From contig VOPT01000047.1 in the NCBI GenBank assembly GCA_009594865.1, positions 1 through 39,971 on the forward strand: a stretch of DNA of 39,971 bases. Reading direction: 5' to 3'. The notes below the pieces were generated by a model. That model saw only the letters and a program-made list of their open reading frames with translations, searched no databases and had not been told where the DNA came from. Numbering within the stretch: position 1 is the stretch's first letter; each line of letters opens with the position of its first letter. The stretch comes from Nitrospira sp. Its GTDB lineage: Bacteria; Nitrospirota; Nitrospiria; Nitrospirales; Nitrospiraceae. Below are positions 17,474 to 26,272 of the stretch, piece by piece. Made by a program: the position numbers and the translations under genes.

Positions 17474-18799
17474 TTACTCCCGTGCTGCTGACACTGTGGG
17501 GCCTGTCTCGGGAACTGGAAGATGGACCGAAAACGTGGAGCCTGCTCCTACGCGACTTTCGACGGTGAGGGTGCCGCCGTGCTCACGAACAATTTGATGC
17601 GCTGTGGTGAGCCCGAGTCCGGCTCCTTCACTGACGCTATTGGAATGTTTGGTGCTGAAAAACGGATCGAAAATGTGTTCGAGATGATCGGGCGCGATTC
17701 CGCATCCTTCGTCCTCGACTTCCAATTGCACCCGCGCCGGGTGGTCTCCCTCCGACACGAGACGCGTATGGACCTGAATAATGCCGTTGCCACTGGGCAT
17801 TGCATCCAGAGCATTCAGCAGCAAATTCAGCAACACTTGTTTGATCTGTTGACGATCGAGCAAGAGCAGCGGGAGCTGAGGTGACAAGTGCGTCTGGACT
17901 TGAATGCCCCGATGCGCAGCGCTCGATGAGATGAACCCGATACAGGAGGCGACGAGGTGGTTCACGTCTACCTCGGTGGGCCGAGGGGTCATGTAACTGG
18001 CATAGTCGAGAATCTCATGCAGCAGGCGTTCGATGCGATGAATGTCCTCTATGGCCAGCTTACTGAACTCTTTGATGAAAACCGGATCCTGCTGTCGTTG
18101 AGGGGCCAACTGGACGAACGTTTTGATCGATGTGAGTGGATTGCGGATTTCATGGGCAAACCCGCCGGCCATGATTTCCAAGGAACGGAGTCGATCCGTC
18201 CGTCTCATCAGCGTGGATGAGCGACGGAAGTCGTCTTGCGTGAGATGATGGTCGAGGCTATTCGCGGCGATGCGCGCGATCGTTTCAACGATGGTGATGC
18301 TTTCTTCGTCGATGTGGCTGTTTGTATTAAGTGGACCCAAGATGCAGAGGCCGAGGAGTCGTCCTTTGTTTCGTAGCGCAAGACACAGGGTTGCGCGGAC
18401 CGCCGTCATGGCAAACCCAACCGACGAGGATGGATCTTGGCCACCGTGAAACACATATGGCTGGGCAGATAGACCTTTCACGAGCGGGTGATCAGCGGTC
18501 AAGATCGACGGTACTGAAGACGGAGCGTTGTGGCCATGGGATGCAAGGAGACGATACGGTCCATCTGCTGATGCTCGAATCCATAATGCTGCTTCGGGCA
18601 GCCGAGTGTGGTGCGAGAGAGTCGTCACAATTGGATTCCCGAGACCTGACACATCCCGTGCGGATCCTAACGTCTCGGCAAAATCGCCAAGCAGTCTGAT
18701 GATGTCCATGGATGTTCGAAGGACGGGCATGTGCTGACTGTTGGGGTGAAGCGTCATAGTCCCATGGAAGGAATATCGAGCCAGACACCTGTTTGCCAT
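17474..18799 (-). CDS. GAF-domain sensor histidine kinase
   Basis: A soluble kinase: no membrane segment is visible. Residues about 40-185 form a GAF-like sensor domain. The dimerisation/phospho-acceptor region has H216 (GGFAHEIRNPLTS), the version typical of NtrB/AtoS-like kinases. The ATPase domain has an N-box (LLLNALDAM), G1 (DEGCGIAP) and G2 (EGAGLGLTTA), all intact. It sits between the 1398-aa protein gene (63-base gap) and the sigma-54-type regulator (one-base gap). Several in-frame Met codons (18799, 18757, 18730, 18709) could be the start; none has a strong ribosome binding site. It is probably the phosphate donor for the downstream regulator, and perhaps for the receiver domain of its upstream neighbour. 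Confidence 0.92.
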   Translation of the reverse strand: MANRCLARYSFHGTMTLHPNSQHMPVLRTSMDIIRLLGDFAETLGSARDVSGLGNPIVTTLSHHTRLPEAALWIRASADGPYRLLASHGHNAPSSVPSILTADHPLVKGLSAQPYVFHGGQDPSSSVGFAMTAVRATLCLALRNKGRLLGLCILGPLNTNSHIDEESITIVETIARIAANSLDHHLTQDDFRRSSTLMRRTDRLRSLEIMAGGFAHEIRNPLTSIKTFVQLAPQRQQDPVFIKEFSKLAIEDIHRIERLLHEILDYASYMTPRPTEVDVNHLVASCIGFISSSAAHRGIQVQTHLSPQLPLLLLDRQQIKQVLLNLLLNALDAMPSGNGIIQVHTRLVSEGDHPARVQLEVEDEGCGIAPDHLEHIFDPFFSTKHSNSVSEGAGLGLTTAHQIVREHGGTLTVESRVGAGSTFSVHLPVPETGPTVSAARE

Positions 18800-18862
18800 G
18801 GTGTCGCCTGACTCACTGCAGATTTTATGCTAGTGAGTGAAGTATATATGCGACCTATTGTT

Positions 18863-21800
18863 TCAGCTAGGGGAATCAGGTTTTTCAGCGGCAGCGAGCA
18901 GAATCTGTCCAGCGAAGGTACGAACGAGCCGTGGCGTAAGGGGTGTGACGCGCGAAAGCTGAGTGGTCAGGCTGTCTTCTTCAAACGTGTGCAGTTGTCC
19001 TGTACGTAGCGCCACACAGCACTGTGCCATGCGGTGCAAGGCCAAGCGTGGCGCTCCCGAAAACGCGTCGATGCCGAGTTCATGTAAGGACGGTCTGTAA
19101 AGGCGGGCCAAATCGGCGGTCGGCGTGAAAGCTTTCAAGATAAGTTTTCCGCCGGGCCGAAGAACGCGGAAGAGTTCCCTCAACATGTGCATTGGTGACC
19201 GTGCAAAACTGAGCGAGAAATTCGCCACCACACGATCAAAGGAGCGGTCTGCAAACGGCAGCGTTTCTGCTGAGCGGCCGAGAATCCATTGCTGAGTGAC
19301 GGGAGTCGGTGAAGAAATACGTCCGGAAAACAACTTGTCGAGGTGTTGTAACGCCGCTTGTGTCGAGGCTCGCGCAGCATGCAGCGCGCCCGGGGAGAAG
19401 TCGAGGCCGACATACCGGAGCGGTTGAGTATGCTGCCAGGTTTGTGCGCGCAGGCGGTATGACAGATTGAGTAGGAGTAACCGGGTGAAGGAATGCATGC
19501 CGCATCCGATGTCCAGGAGCGCCAGGTTTCCATCGAGCGGTTGCAGGAGTTGATAGAGCTGATCGATCGAATGCCAATGTGACGGCAGCTCATCCATGGC
19601 GCTGGTGAGATCAGTGTGTGCCGTCCAGAGCCGTTCGCTGCTTGCGGTGCCGATGCCCTGTTTGTGGCGAAGCTGATCGCGTTCGAACCGGGCCCGGGTG
19701 GAGGTTGCCTGTAAGAGCGGCCGAAGCATGACGGGTCCTGGTTCATGAAGCGCCTGTCCCGCTTGGCAGAGGTGTGCAAGCTGTTGCCAGCTTGCACGCA
19801 GAGTCGGTGGAGGAATAGGGCCTGCCGCCAGGGTCGACGATGGTAAGAGCACTTTCCTGCCTTTCGCGCCAAGCCGAGAGAGGACATCATTGACAAGGAT
19901 CGGGGAAGGGGCGGGAATCGAGCCATCAGGGCCATCTTGTCCACCGGTTAGAAGAACCACGTCTGTTCCACAGTGGGTCAGTTCATCCTGCAGGACTGTG
20001 ACATCCGTATACTGTGCGGCAACCGCGTCAGCCAGAAAATGATCGATGTCGAGCGGAATGCCGAACAAATTCCCCAATCCCAGGCGCGTGCCGTTGAGAT
20101 GCTCGTGTAACAGATCCCGCTGATGCAGGTTTTGCAGGCACTGTCCGAGATCGAGTGTCGGATTAAGAAGCAGGAGGCGACGAATCCATCTGTGCCAATC
20201 CCGTCTTCGTAACGCGATTCGACCGAGAAGGTCCGGGGCCACGAGAGTGAGAGGCCGTTCCGGCCAATGTTCTTGGGCGAAGCTCAACACCGTATCGAGG
20301 TCGTCTTCAAGGGAGGTGAACGTGGTCTGCGAGGGGTCGCCATCGCTCAGGCCGATATGGCGGCTGTGGTCGTATCGCAGTACATGAAATCCGCGCCCAG
20401 CCAGCATATAAGCCAAGGCAATGTAGGCGTGCTGCGTTGTGCCGTATCCCGGGCAGAAGAGTACCAGCGGCTCGTGCGCTCCGCCGCCTTGCGTAGGAAA
20501 GTCATGACGTAACGTGATCGTATAGCCTTCACGGTTGCGTAGGTTGCGTGACTCGGTGAGGACAGGGGCGTCCCACTCGGATTCGGCCTGATTCTGCTCT
20601 CCGCGGAACCCGGCTTCCACGATGCTACGTAATTTCTGCTCTTGCGCGGAGGACAAACTGCCAAAGCGTATACCGATCCGATGTCGTTGTTCTTCCGTTG
20701 CTGCGGGACGGTGTGTCGACATCATCTCCGCCGGACGTCTCCAGACGATGTGTGCCGGCAATGGTTGATCGATCCCAGGTGATGGCGGGGTGCCGGACGC
20801 GATGGCGGTCGATTCCATGAGGTCGAGACGGATGAGCTGCGAATGTCCGGTTAAGACGGCAGCTGCAGGTACCTCGATGCACGCCCCGTTCACATTGAGA
20901 TTGATGATCCTGCCGAATGGACGCGGCGTGACCGCTTCGGATTCCGTCATCTGTATGGGGCAGGAGATGCTCAGTCGAATGGCTTCGCGCCGATCTTCCG
21001 GCATGGCCGAGGATGGAAGAGAATCACGGCGATGGCTCGTTGTTTCCAGGGGGAGAATCAATCCTTCGAAGGTGATCTGCGGAGACCCCTCCTGCAGGCC
21101 TTCAAGCAGCGACCGGAGTATATTGCGCTCGTGTTCAATGGCCAGAGAAAACGAAATCACAAAATCCTTAATGGCTGGCAGAGATAATTCGGTTGAGGTG
21201 GAGCGCTCATGCACCACGCCCTGAAGTTCAAGAAAACTGACCGGTGTCTTGATGACGACATAGGCCGGCTGCAGATGGATGGAAGCCTCCATTCCTCGGA
21301 TAGTCAGGAGCGCCCCTTCCGTACTCATATTGCGTAATAGGCCGCGAAGAGTCGTGCCGCCGATCGACAATTGGACGGGCAGAGAAAACGGCTTGCGTTC
21401 TGATCTGCGACGTTCAGGGTGTTGATGGAGAATGTATCTCGCTGGCGTGTGACTATCGAACGGGGGCGGCGAGGCCGGTGGCTCCGGTGATCCACTCCGC
21501 GAGAAGTCGTCCGAAGCCGGAATGCGAACGGTGATGGCTACGCCACTTTCGGGTGTATGTTCAACTTCGATGGCGCCTCGATGCGCCTGAACGATACGAT
21601 GTGCGTGAAACAAACTCTCCGCCGGACGATCGTGCGTTGATTGACTCTCCGGCGGCAGACGCAGAGCGCCGGCACTTCCCCGGATCGTAAAGCTTGCATA
21701 GATACGAACCGGCTGCGAGGGCGATCCCACGTATTGCGGGTGCGCTCCCGAACTGTCTACGGCCAATGCTGCTGTTTGCAACACGAGCCTGGGAGTCATG

Positions 21801-23059
21801 TTGCGGGATGCGGATTGGGAGGCATAGGTGAGCAAGGTGTGAGCAAGGGTTTCCAGGGCCGAACGCGAACCAAGGATGACGGGAAGGTTGCCTGCAAAGC
21901 GGGTGGTGAGCAGAAACCGTGGGGCTTGGGTCTCACCTTGTGCCGTCCGGGCAACGGTCTGAAGCACGTCCTCTAAGTCAAGAGGCACCAATTCTGTCGT
22001 GGGAGCATGGATTGCTTCGGCCAGCTGGTGTCCTAGCCGGCTCGCTTGTGATGCCTGGGCGACCATCGTCTCAACATGTTGCTCGATCCGGCTGTCTTGG
22101 ATCGAGGTCAGCAATCGTTGTGAGTCCTGAAGTAAGGACGTGAGTGGTTGCTGCAACTGGCGAGACACACGGGCCGCCTCACGTGAGAGGGTGAGTTGAC
22201 GATCGGTTTCTTGAAGGCGTGATTCCAGTTCGGCCAGGCGGTTCTGTTGGGCCTTTTGTTGAGATAGATCGCGTAACAATCCGACCGTTCCGAGATACCG
22301 ATTCGTGGAGTCGAAGAGTCCTTTAGCCGTGACTTCCACAATGAGGGGTGCCGGCGGAACATCTGGAGGGGGCTTCCGGTATAGAGTCAGTTCCATTCGG
22401 CGCGTTGAACGACTGCCGGCTCGGCGTTCATTCAATCGGAAACGCGCGGCTGATTCCTGTTGAGGCGGAAGTAAGAGCGAGTAGTGCCGGCCGGCAAGTT
22501 CCTCCGCCGTGTATCCGAGCATCACGGTGACCGTCGGGCTTACATAGACAAAACGACCTTCTGCATCAAGCTCATACAATAAATCGCTCAGTGTTTCGAT
22601 CACGCGCAGGTGGCGTTGAAATGTGTGGTCGAGCTTCATTTGCAGGTCGCGTTTTTCGAGGGCTTCCTGCACCGAAAAGAGGAGCTCTGTGATAAAGCCG
22701 GGAGATCGTTTGAAAAGCAAAAAGTCAGCTCCGTGTTGGAGCGCTTGCACCGCGGTGTGTGAGTCACTGTCGTTGGTCTGGAGCAGAATCGCGGCGTAGG
22801 GGGCATTGCGACGAAGTCGTGCCAGCAAATCGAGCCCTCGTTCCGGCCTCAGATCCTGATCGATGAGAATGATGTGCCAGTCACCCTGGCGGCTGAATGC
22901 AAGGGCATCGTCGGATGAGTAGCCGGCTTCGATGCGACAACCGACGAAGAAGCTCCGTAAGCTGGTGGTCACCAACTTGATTTCGTCGGGATTCTCGTTG
23001 ATGAGGAGGATCTGCAGCGAAGGTTCAGGCAAGGACATGGAAGAGCTCATGGTCTTCAC
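18863..23059 (-). CDS. Multidomain REC-PAS-pseudokinase-PilZ-PilZ-hydrolase-methyltransferase protein
   Basis: The 1398-aa product carries seven modules.
- Receiver, 15-137: D67 in ILIDQDL, T95 and K117, with an N-E pair instead of the usual acidic pair.
- PAS, about 150-265.
- Histidine-kinase-like core, about 280-515: the H-box reads VSRQLQQPLTSLL with R300 where His belongs, and the ATP boxes are decayed.
- PilZ 1, about 547-645: R551-xxx-R555 and NMSTEG, a complete c-di-GMP motif.
- PilZ 2, about 687-815: R691-xxx-R695 and NLNVNG, with Asn for Ser.
- LuxD-like alpha/beta hydrolase, about 845-1085: D943 sits at the nucleophile position.
- Class I methyltransferase, about 1175-1315: LLDIGCG and VGLDFSP.
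Start is GTG 23059; ATG 23050 or 23038 are also possible, and no strong ribosome binding site is seen. No signal or membrane segment is evident. I know of no described family with this order. Confidence 0.88.
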   Translation of the reverse strand: MKTMSSSMSLPEPSLQILLINENPDEIKLVTTSLRSFFVGCRIEAGYSSDDALAFSRQGDWHIILIDQDLRPERGLDLLARLRRNAPYAAILLQTNDSDSHTAVQALQHGADFLLFKRSPGFITELLFSVQEALEKRDLQMKLDHTFQRHLRVIETLSDLLYELDAEGRFVYVSPTVTVMLGYTAEELAGRHYSLLLPPQQESAARFRLNERRAGSRSTRRMELTLYRKPPPDVPPAPLIVEVTAKGLFDSTNRYLGTVGLLRDLSQQKAQQNRLAELESRLQETDRQLTLSREAARVSRQLQQPLTSLLQDSQRLLTSIQDSRIEQHVETMVAQASQASRLGHQLAEAIHAPTTELVPLDLEDVLQTVARTAQGETQAPRFLLTTRFAGNLPVILGSRSALETLAHTLLTYASQSASRNMTPRLVLQTAALAVDSSGAHPQYVGSPSQPVRIYASFTIRGSAGALRLPPESQSTHDRPAESLFHAHRIVQAHRGAIEVEHTPESGVAITVRIPASDDFSRSGSPEPPASPPPFDSHTPARYILHQHPERRRSERKPFSLPVQLSIGGTTLRGLLRNMSTEGALLTIRGMEASIHLQPAYVVIKTPVSFLELQGVVHERSTSTELSLPAIKDFVISFSLAIEHERNILRSLLEGLQEGSPQITFEGLILPLETTSHRRDSLPSSAMPEDRREAIRLSISCPIQMTESEAVTPRPFGRIINLNVNGACIEVPAAAVLTGHSQLIRLDLMESTAIASGTPPSPGIDQPLPAHIVWRRPAEMMSTHRPAATEEQRHRIGIRFGSLSSAQEQKLRSIVEAGFRGEQNQAESEWDAPVLTESRNLRNREGYTITLRHDFPTQGGGAHEPLVLFCPGYGTTQHAYIALAYMLAGRGFHVLRYDHSRHIGLSDGDPSQTTFTSLEDDLDTVLSFAQEHWPERPLTLVAPDLLGRIALRRRDWHRWIRRLLLLNPTLDLGQCLQNLHQRDLLHEHLNGTRLGLGNLFGIPLDIDHFLADAVAAQYTDVTVLQDELTHCGTDVVLLTGGQDGPDGSIPAPSPILVNDVLSRLGAKGRKVLLPSSTLAAGPIPPPTLRASWQQLAHLCQAGQALHEPGPVMLRPLLQATSTRARFERDQLRHKQGIGTASSERLWTAHTDLTSAMDELPSHWHSIDQLYQLLQPLDGNLALLDIGCGMHSFTRLLLLNLSYRLRAQTWQHTQPLRYVGLDFSPGALHAARASTQAALQHLDKLFSGRISSPTPVTQQWILGRSAETLPFADRSFDRVVANFSLSFARSPMHMLRELFRVLRPGGKLILKAFTPTADLARLYRPSLHELGIDAFSGAPRLALHRMAQCCVALRTGQLHTFEEDSLTTQLSRVTPLTPRLVRTFAGQILLAAAEKPDSPS

Positions 23060-23423
23060 GCCGGGGCGCGTTCAGCGAGCCCGGAGGCTGTATGAGCCCC
23101 GGGGAATGCACCACCGTACGTTGATGAACATGATCTCCCTCTCAGGCAGACAAATCTGTCCTTCCCCAGCTGATTGGTCTGCATGAGTGGTTCAATATCA
23201 TACACGTTCTTGAGAATCCCAGTCCGCCGCCCGAGGGGGCGGTTCCACTTCGGTAGGGGAAGGAAGAGACAAATTGGAAAATTGATGAAGCCCGAGAGCA
23301 CCCGAGGCGGGGGAGGTGTTCGGATTGGAACGGGATCTCGTACGTCTCTTGTGCTAGTCCCGATGTCTGATCGGGTGGAGTCCCCAACAGTGGCCACACT
23401 GTGGGGGCACCCAAAGGCTCCGT
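23060..23423. other. 364-base intergenic region with three hairpins
   Basis: The region upstream of the 1398-aa gene and downstream of the monooxygenase-like gene (both minus strand) holds three stems: CCGCCC-GAGG-GGGCGG (23227-23242), CCCGAT-GTCTG-ATCGGG (23359-23375), and CCCCAACAGT paired with ACTGTGGGGG around 23382-23407. None is followed by a clear T-run on the minus strand, though the last two may end transcription of the preceding gene. Short frames exist but none has a convincing start. I see no sure promoter. Confidence 0.45.
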
Positions 23424-24425
23424 CTAATGCGCCGAGGCAGTGGTCGATGCCTGCGGGCAAGCGCCAGGCGTCATATAGAGCAGATAGTTGCCCATGCCAT
23501 GTTGGATATTGGGGTTTTGCAGCAGGTGGTGGTGGACCATGACCATTTCGTAGTTATCCTGTTTCGTCACGGGAAATCCTTTGCTGTCCCGATAGACCTG
23601 ATGAGGCAGGAAGTCCCTGAACGTACCATCGGCATCGACTTCGGGGACAGTGCGGAGGAGCGTCTCGTTTGCGGTCTTATTCTCCAGCGCCACCATGAGC
23701 AACTCGTCATGTCCGTGGGGATAGGCAAACTTGACGCAACCATCCATGTTGAACTTCAGGGGTGCGGAGAGGACTGAGACTCCCGGCTTGATTTCGATGC
23801 CTTCGTCCGTCTGGTCCGGGCCCCGTTGCGCGAATTTGCTGTAGCACACAATGTTCACGCCCACCTGGTAGACGTCCATCTCCTGAACCTTCGCGCCCTT
23901 GGGTGCGACGTACATCGTGAAGCGAGCCATCACATCTTTCGTCGGAGGGGCCTTGTGATAGAAGGCCACCACAGACATCAGATTTTGGCCTTTGCCCAAC
24001 TTCACTCCGTATCCGTCTGGGAAACGCGCTTCGGTCATTTCGAGTCCGGCTCCGGCAAAAAACAAGGGTTCGCCATCGCACGAGACGCTGGGTTTGTCAT
24101 TGTTCAACATGAGAATGTGATGGAGATAATTCTTCGGGAGCGGTTTGCCATCCTTGGTAAAGACTTCGGATTTGTACCCGATCATGTAGGTGTCCTCGGG
24201 CAGTTGGAACACCTTCTTCGGCATACTGGATGCCAGATCGCCGTCATGGCCGGTCGGAAGATCGACAGGGCCGAAGGTGAGCGTGACGGTCTGATCCTCG
24301 ATAGTGAGTTTCGTCTCACCCAAACTCGGCATGGTTGGGATGGCGTGATGATCGTGTCCGCCGCCAGCATAGACCATATTCGTGACGCCCAATAACATGA
24401 TTAGCAATAGAAGCGCACGATTCAT
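23424..24425 (-). CDS. Exported protein resembling copper type II (PHM-like) monooxygenases
   Basis: The ATG at 24425 follows a very strong ribosome binding site (GAGGAGGGGG); the frame extends upstream without one. Residues 1-20 are a signal peptide, then a His-rich start (GGGHDHHAI). Three copper-ligand-like sites occur in the order known from peptidylglycine alpha-hydroxylating monooxygenase: a His pair (H102-H103 in NYLHHILML), an H-x-H (H237, H239 in AYPHGHDELL) and a Met near the end (M311 in HGMGNYLLYM). The stretch FLPHQVY then VTKQDNYEM also matches that fold's second domain. An extra HHH (298-300) is present. Length 333 aa is close to the two-domain core. Function and substrate are unknown; a metal-binding periplasmic protein is the fallback. 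Confidence 0.6.
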   Translation of the reverse strand: MNRALLLLIMLLGVTNMVYAGGGHDHHAIPTMPSLGETKLTIEDQTVTLTFGPVDLPTGHDGDLASSMPKKVFQLPEDTYMIGYKSEVFTKDGKPLPKNYLHHILMLNNDKPSVSCDGEPLFFAGAGLEMTEARFPDGYGVKLGKGQNLMSVVAFYHKAPPTKDVMARFTMYVAPKGAKVQEMDVYQVGVNIVCYSKFAQRGPDQTDEGIEIKPGVSVLSAPLKFNMDGCVKFAYPHGHDELLMVALENKTANETLLRTVPEVDADGTFRDFLPHQVYRDSKGFPVTKQDNYEMVMVHHHLLQNPNIQHGMGNYLLYMTPGACPQASTTASAH

Positions 24426-24502
24426 AGCCCCCTCCTCGTTGTAGCAGACCGGCCGTCCATGAGTGTGTGTGTGAAGCTCTGTAGGGAGTAACCGCCCGTC
24501 CG

Positions 24503-25417
24503 TTAAGGAGCCGTCGGAGCCGGGGTGAGTCGTTTCCACAGGTAGCTGCCGCCATGTTGCCGGGGCGGGATGTTGTCTCGGGTGCCGACACGCACATACC
24601 ACCAGATGCCTTTGGCTTCCGTGCCATCCTCCGAGAGAATGACTTCAAAGGCACCCTCGCGATCGTTTCCCGTTTGCTTCCACGTGCCTTGCCAACGTCG
24701 ATCGTTGAAGCTGGTCGTAGAAAATTGTCCTTCTTGCCAGGTGTAGGGACCGCTGCCCTGGGCGTTCAGTGTGGCGACGTACTTTTTATTGTCTTCGATT
24801 TCCGTGACTTCCCATTCGCCGCTCAGGTCGACGGCGTTCGGAACCGCCGGCGGCATATCCGAGGCCCGGTGCAGCAGCGCCAAACGGTCGGCGGCCGCCT
24901 GTTCCGTTGCGCTATCATGATGACGTGTGGATTCATGCCAGGCCACGAGGATCCATCGGCCGTCCCGTCGCTCCAACACACCGGTTTCCCGGAGTGGAAG
25001 GACCATGCGTTGGGTGAGATCGCCGGGGTTGCTGTAGCGAATATAGTCTAATTCCATGGCGAACCAGGCCACACCCCCGTTCCTCCACATGCGTAGGTCG
25101 GTGATGGGGATTTCCAGCTTGACCACCGAATCAAACTCGCTGCGCATATCGGCGGCCAGATCCGGCCATCCGACATATTTGCGGCCATCGATCGTATAGC
25201 CGATGGCATCCACGTCGTGCGACATATATTTCGACATGGTCGCGAGGTCCCGCTCGGCATTTGCCCGAACGAGCGTGCGCAGGGTGGCTTCCGGATCATG
25301 CGGCTCCTCGGCACGTGCCGCCGGAGCGCACAATATTATTGCCAGGAGCGGGCTAAGCAGGAGCCATCCCCGGACCAGAAGCCTGAATGGACGATGGTGA
25401 TGCCGTTGTCGGTTCAT
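24503..25417 (-). CDS. Exported SnoaL-like (NTF2-fold) protein
   Basis: The start is probably ATG 25417 (a GTG at 25429 is in frame). A signal peptide with a basic His/Arg-rich head precedes the hydrophobic stretch LLLSPLLAIILCAPAARA. Residues about 40-165 follow the SnoaL/DUF4440 pattern (LVRANAERDLATMSKYMSHD, then GGVAWFAMELDY, and GRWILVAWHES). The C-terminal 110 residues form a separate beta-rich part (LSGEWEVTEIEDNKKYVATL, then WQGTWKQTGNDREGAFEV). The fold usually binds small hydrophobic ligands, and many members are enzymes of unknown reaction. It precedes the monooxygenase-like gene by 77 bases on the same strand and may share its transcript. Confidence 0.68.
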   Translation of the reverse strand: MNRQRHHHRPFRLLVRGWLLLSPLLAIILCAPAARAEEPHDPEATLRTLVRANAERDLATMSKYMSHDVDAIGYTIDGRKYVGWPDLAADMRSEFDSVVKLEIPITDLRMWRNGGVAWFAMELDYIRYSNPGDLTQRMVLPLRETGVLERRDGRWILVAWHESTRHHDSATEQAAADRLALLHRASDMPPAVPNAVDLSGEWEVTEIEDNKKYVATLNAQGSGPYTWQEGQFSTTSFNDRRWQGTWKQTGNDREGAFEVILSEDGTEAKGIWWYVRVGTRDNIPPRQHGGSYLWKRLTPAPTAP

Positions 25418-25464
25418 AGAAGCGGGCACATTGATTTGAGGCTACCTGGTGCCTTGAGGCACTG

Positions 25465-26271
25465 TCAATGGATATTTGCCTGATCGGGCAGGCCGGTCAT
25501 GGCGCAGGCCACGACGGTGACATTATCGATGCCGCCGGTATCGAGCGCCGCTTGAACGAGGGCCTGAGCCGCGAGGGGGGGATTGTCTCTATGCGAAAGG
25601 GCGATCTCCAGAATGCGTTCGTCCGGCAGCATGTTGGTGAGTCCGTCGGAACAGAGCAACAGCACATCGCCGATGCAGACATCGACGGGAAAGAGATCGC
25701 TCTGGATGACAGGTCCAAGCCCGATCGCCCGAGTCAGGATGTGACGGTCCGGATGCCGGGCCGCTTGCTCAGGAGTGAGGCGGCCCTCGCGCACAGAGTC
25801 GTCAACCAGGGTGTGGTCGCGAGTCAACTGCGTGGTGTGCCCCGCCCGGACGAGATAGGCCCGGCTGTCGCCGACATTGAGCACGAGGAGTCGAGGGGCG
25901 GGCAGAGTCATTAGATGGGCCATCACCAGGGTCGTTCCCATCCCGTAGAAGGACGGGTGACGGTCGGCATACGCGCGGACGGCCGCATGCGCCTGCTCTG
26001 CCATGGTGGTCAGGAGAAAGGACTGTTGCCCGGTATAGTCCTCGTCGGGGTTCTCGGAGCTGTGAAGGAGGGTTGGTGAAAAGTCGGCGAGCGTATCCAT
26101 GACGATGCGGCTGGCCACGTCTCCGCCGGGATGTCCTCCCATGCCATCGGCGACAGCCCACAGGCGGCGCCGGTTATCGACGAGGAAGGCATCCTGATTG
26201 GTCGAGCGGACCAGTCCACGGTCTGTGTGCCCGTATCCTATCCAGTCCCACCTCTCTGGCGCGGTGTTCAC
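25465..26271 (-). CDS. PP2C-family serine/threonine phosphatase
   Basis: A 268-aa cytoplasmic protein phosphatase of the PPM family, like bacterial Stp1/PrpC. It removes phosphate from Ser/Thr using two metal ions. Motifs in order: GHTDRGLVRSTNQDAFLVD (metal-binding D27), AVADGMGGHPGG (D42), MGTTLVMA, LNVGDSRAYLVR, RDHTLVDDSVREG, LLCSDGLTNML and the final DNVTVV. The preferred start is GTG 26271, reached one base after the stop of the YprB-like gene, so translation is coupled. The open frame continues upstream inside that gene but those residues do not fit the family. A Ser/Thr kinase partner is not in the window. Confidence 0.9.
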   Translation of the reverse strand: MNTAPERWDWIGYGHTDRGLVRSTNQDAFLVDNRRRLWAVADGMGGHPGGDVASRIVMDTLADFSPTLLHSSENPDEDYTGQQSFLLTTMAEQAHAAVRAYADRHPSFYGMGTTLVMAHLMTLPAPRLLVLNVGDSRAYLVRAGHTTQLTRDHTLVDDSVREGRLTPEQAARHPDRHILTRAIGLGPVIQSDLFPVDVCIGDVLLLCSDGLTNMLPDERILEIALSHRDNPPLAAQALVQAALDTGGIDNVTVVACAMTGLPDQANIH

Positions 26272-26272
26272 G

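Noticed and set aside
23227..23242. GC-rich hairpin considered as part of a c-di-GMP riboswitch
   Set aside because: None of the conserved GEMM-type segments is nearby; it is a simple stem.
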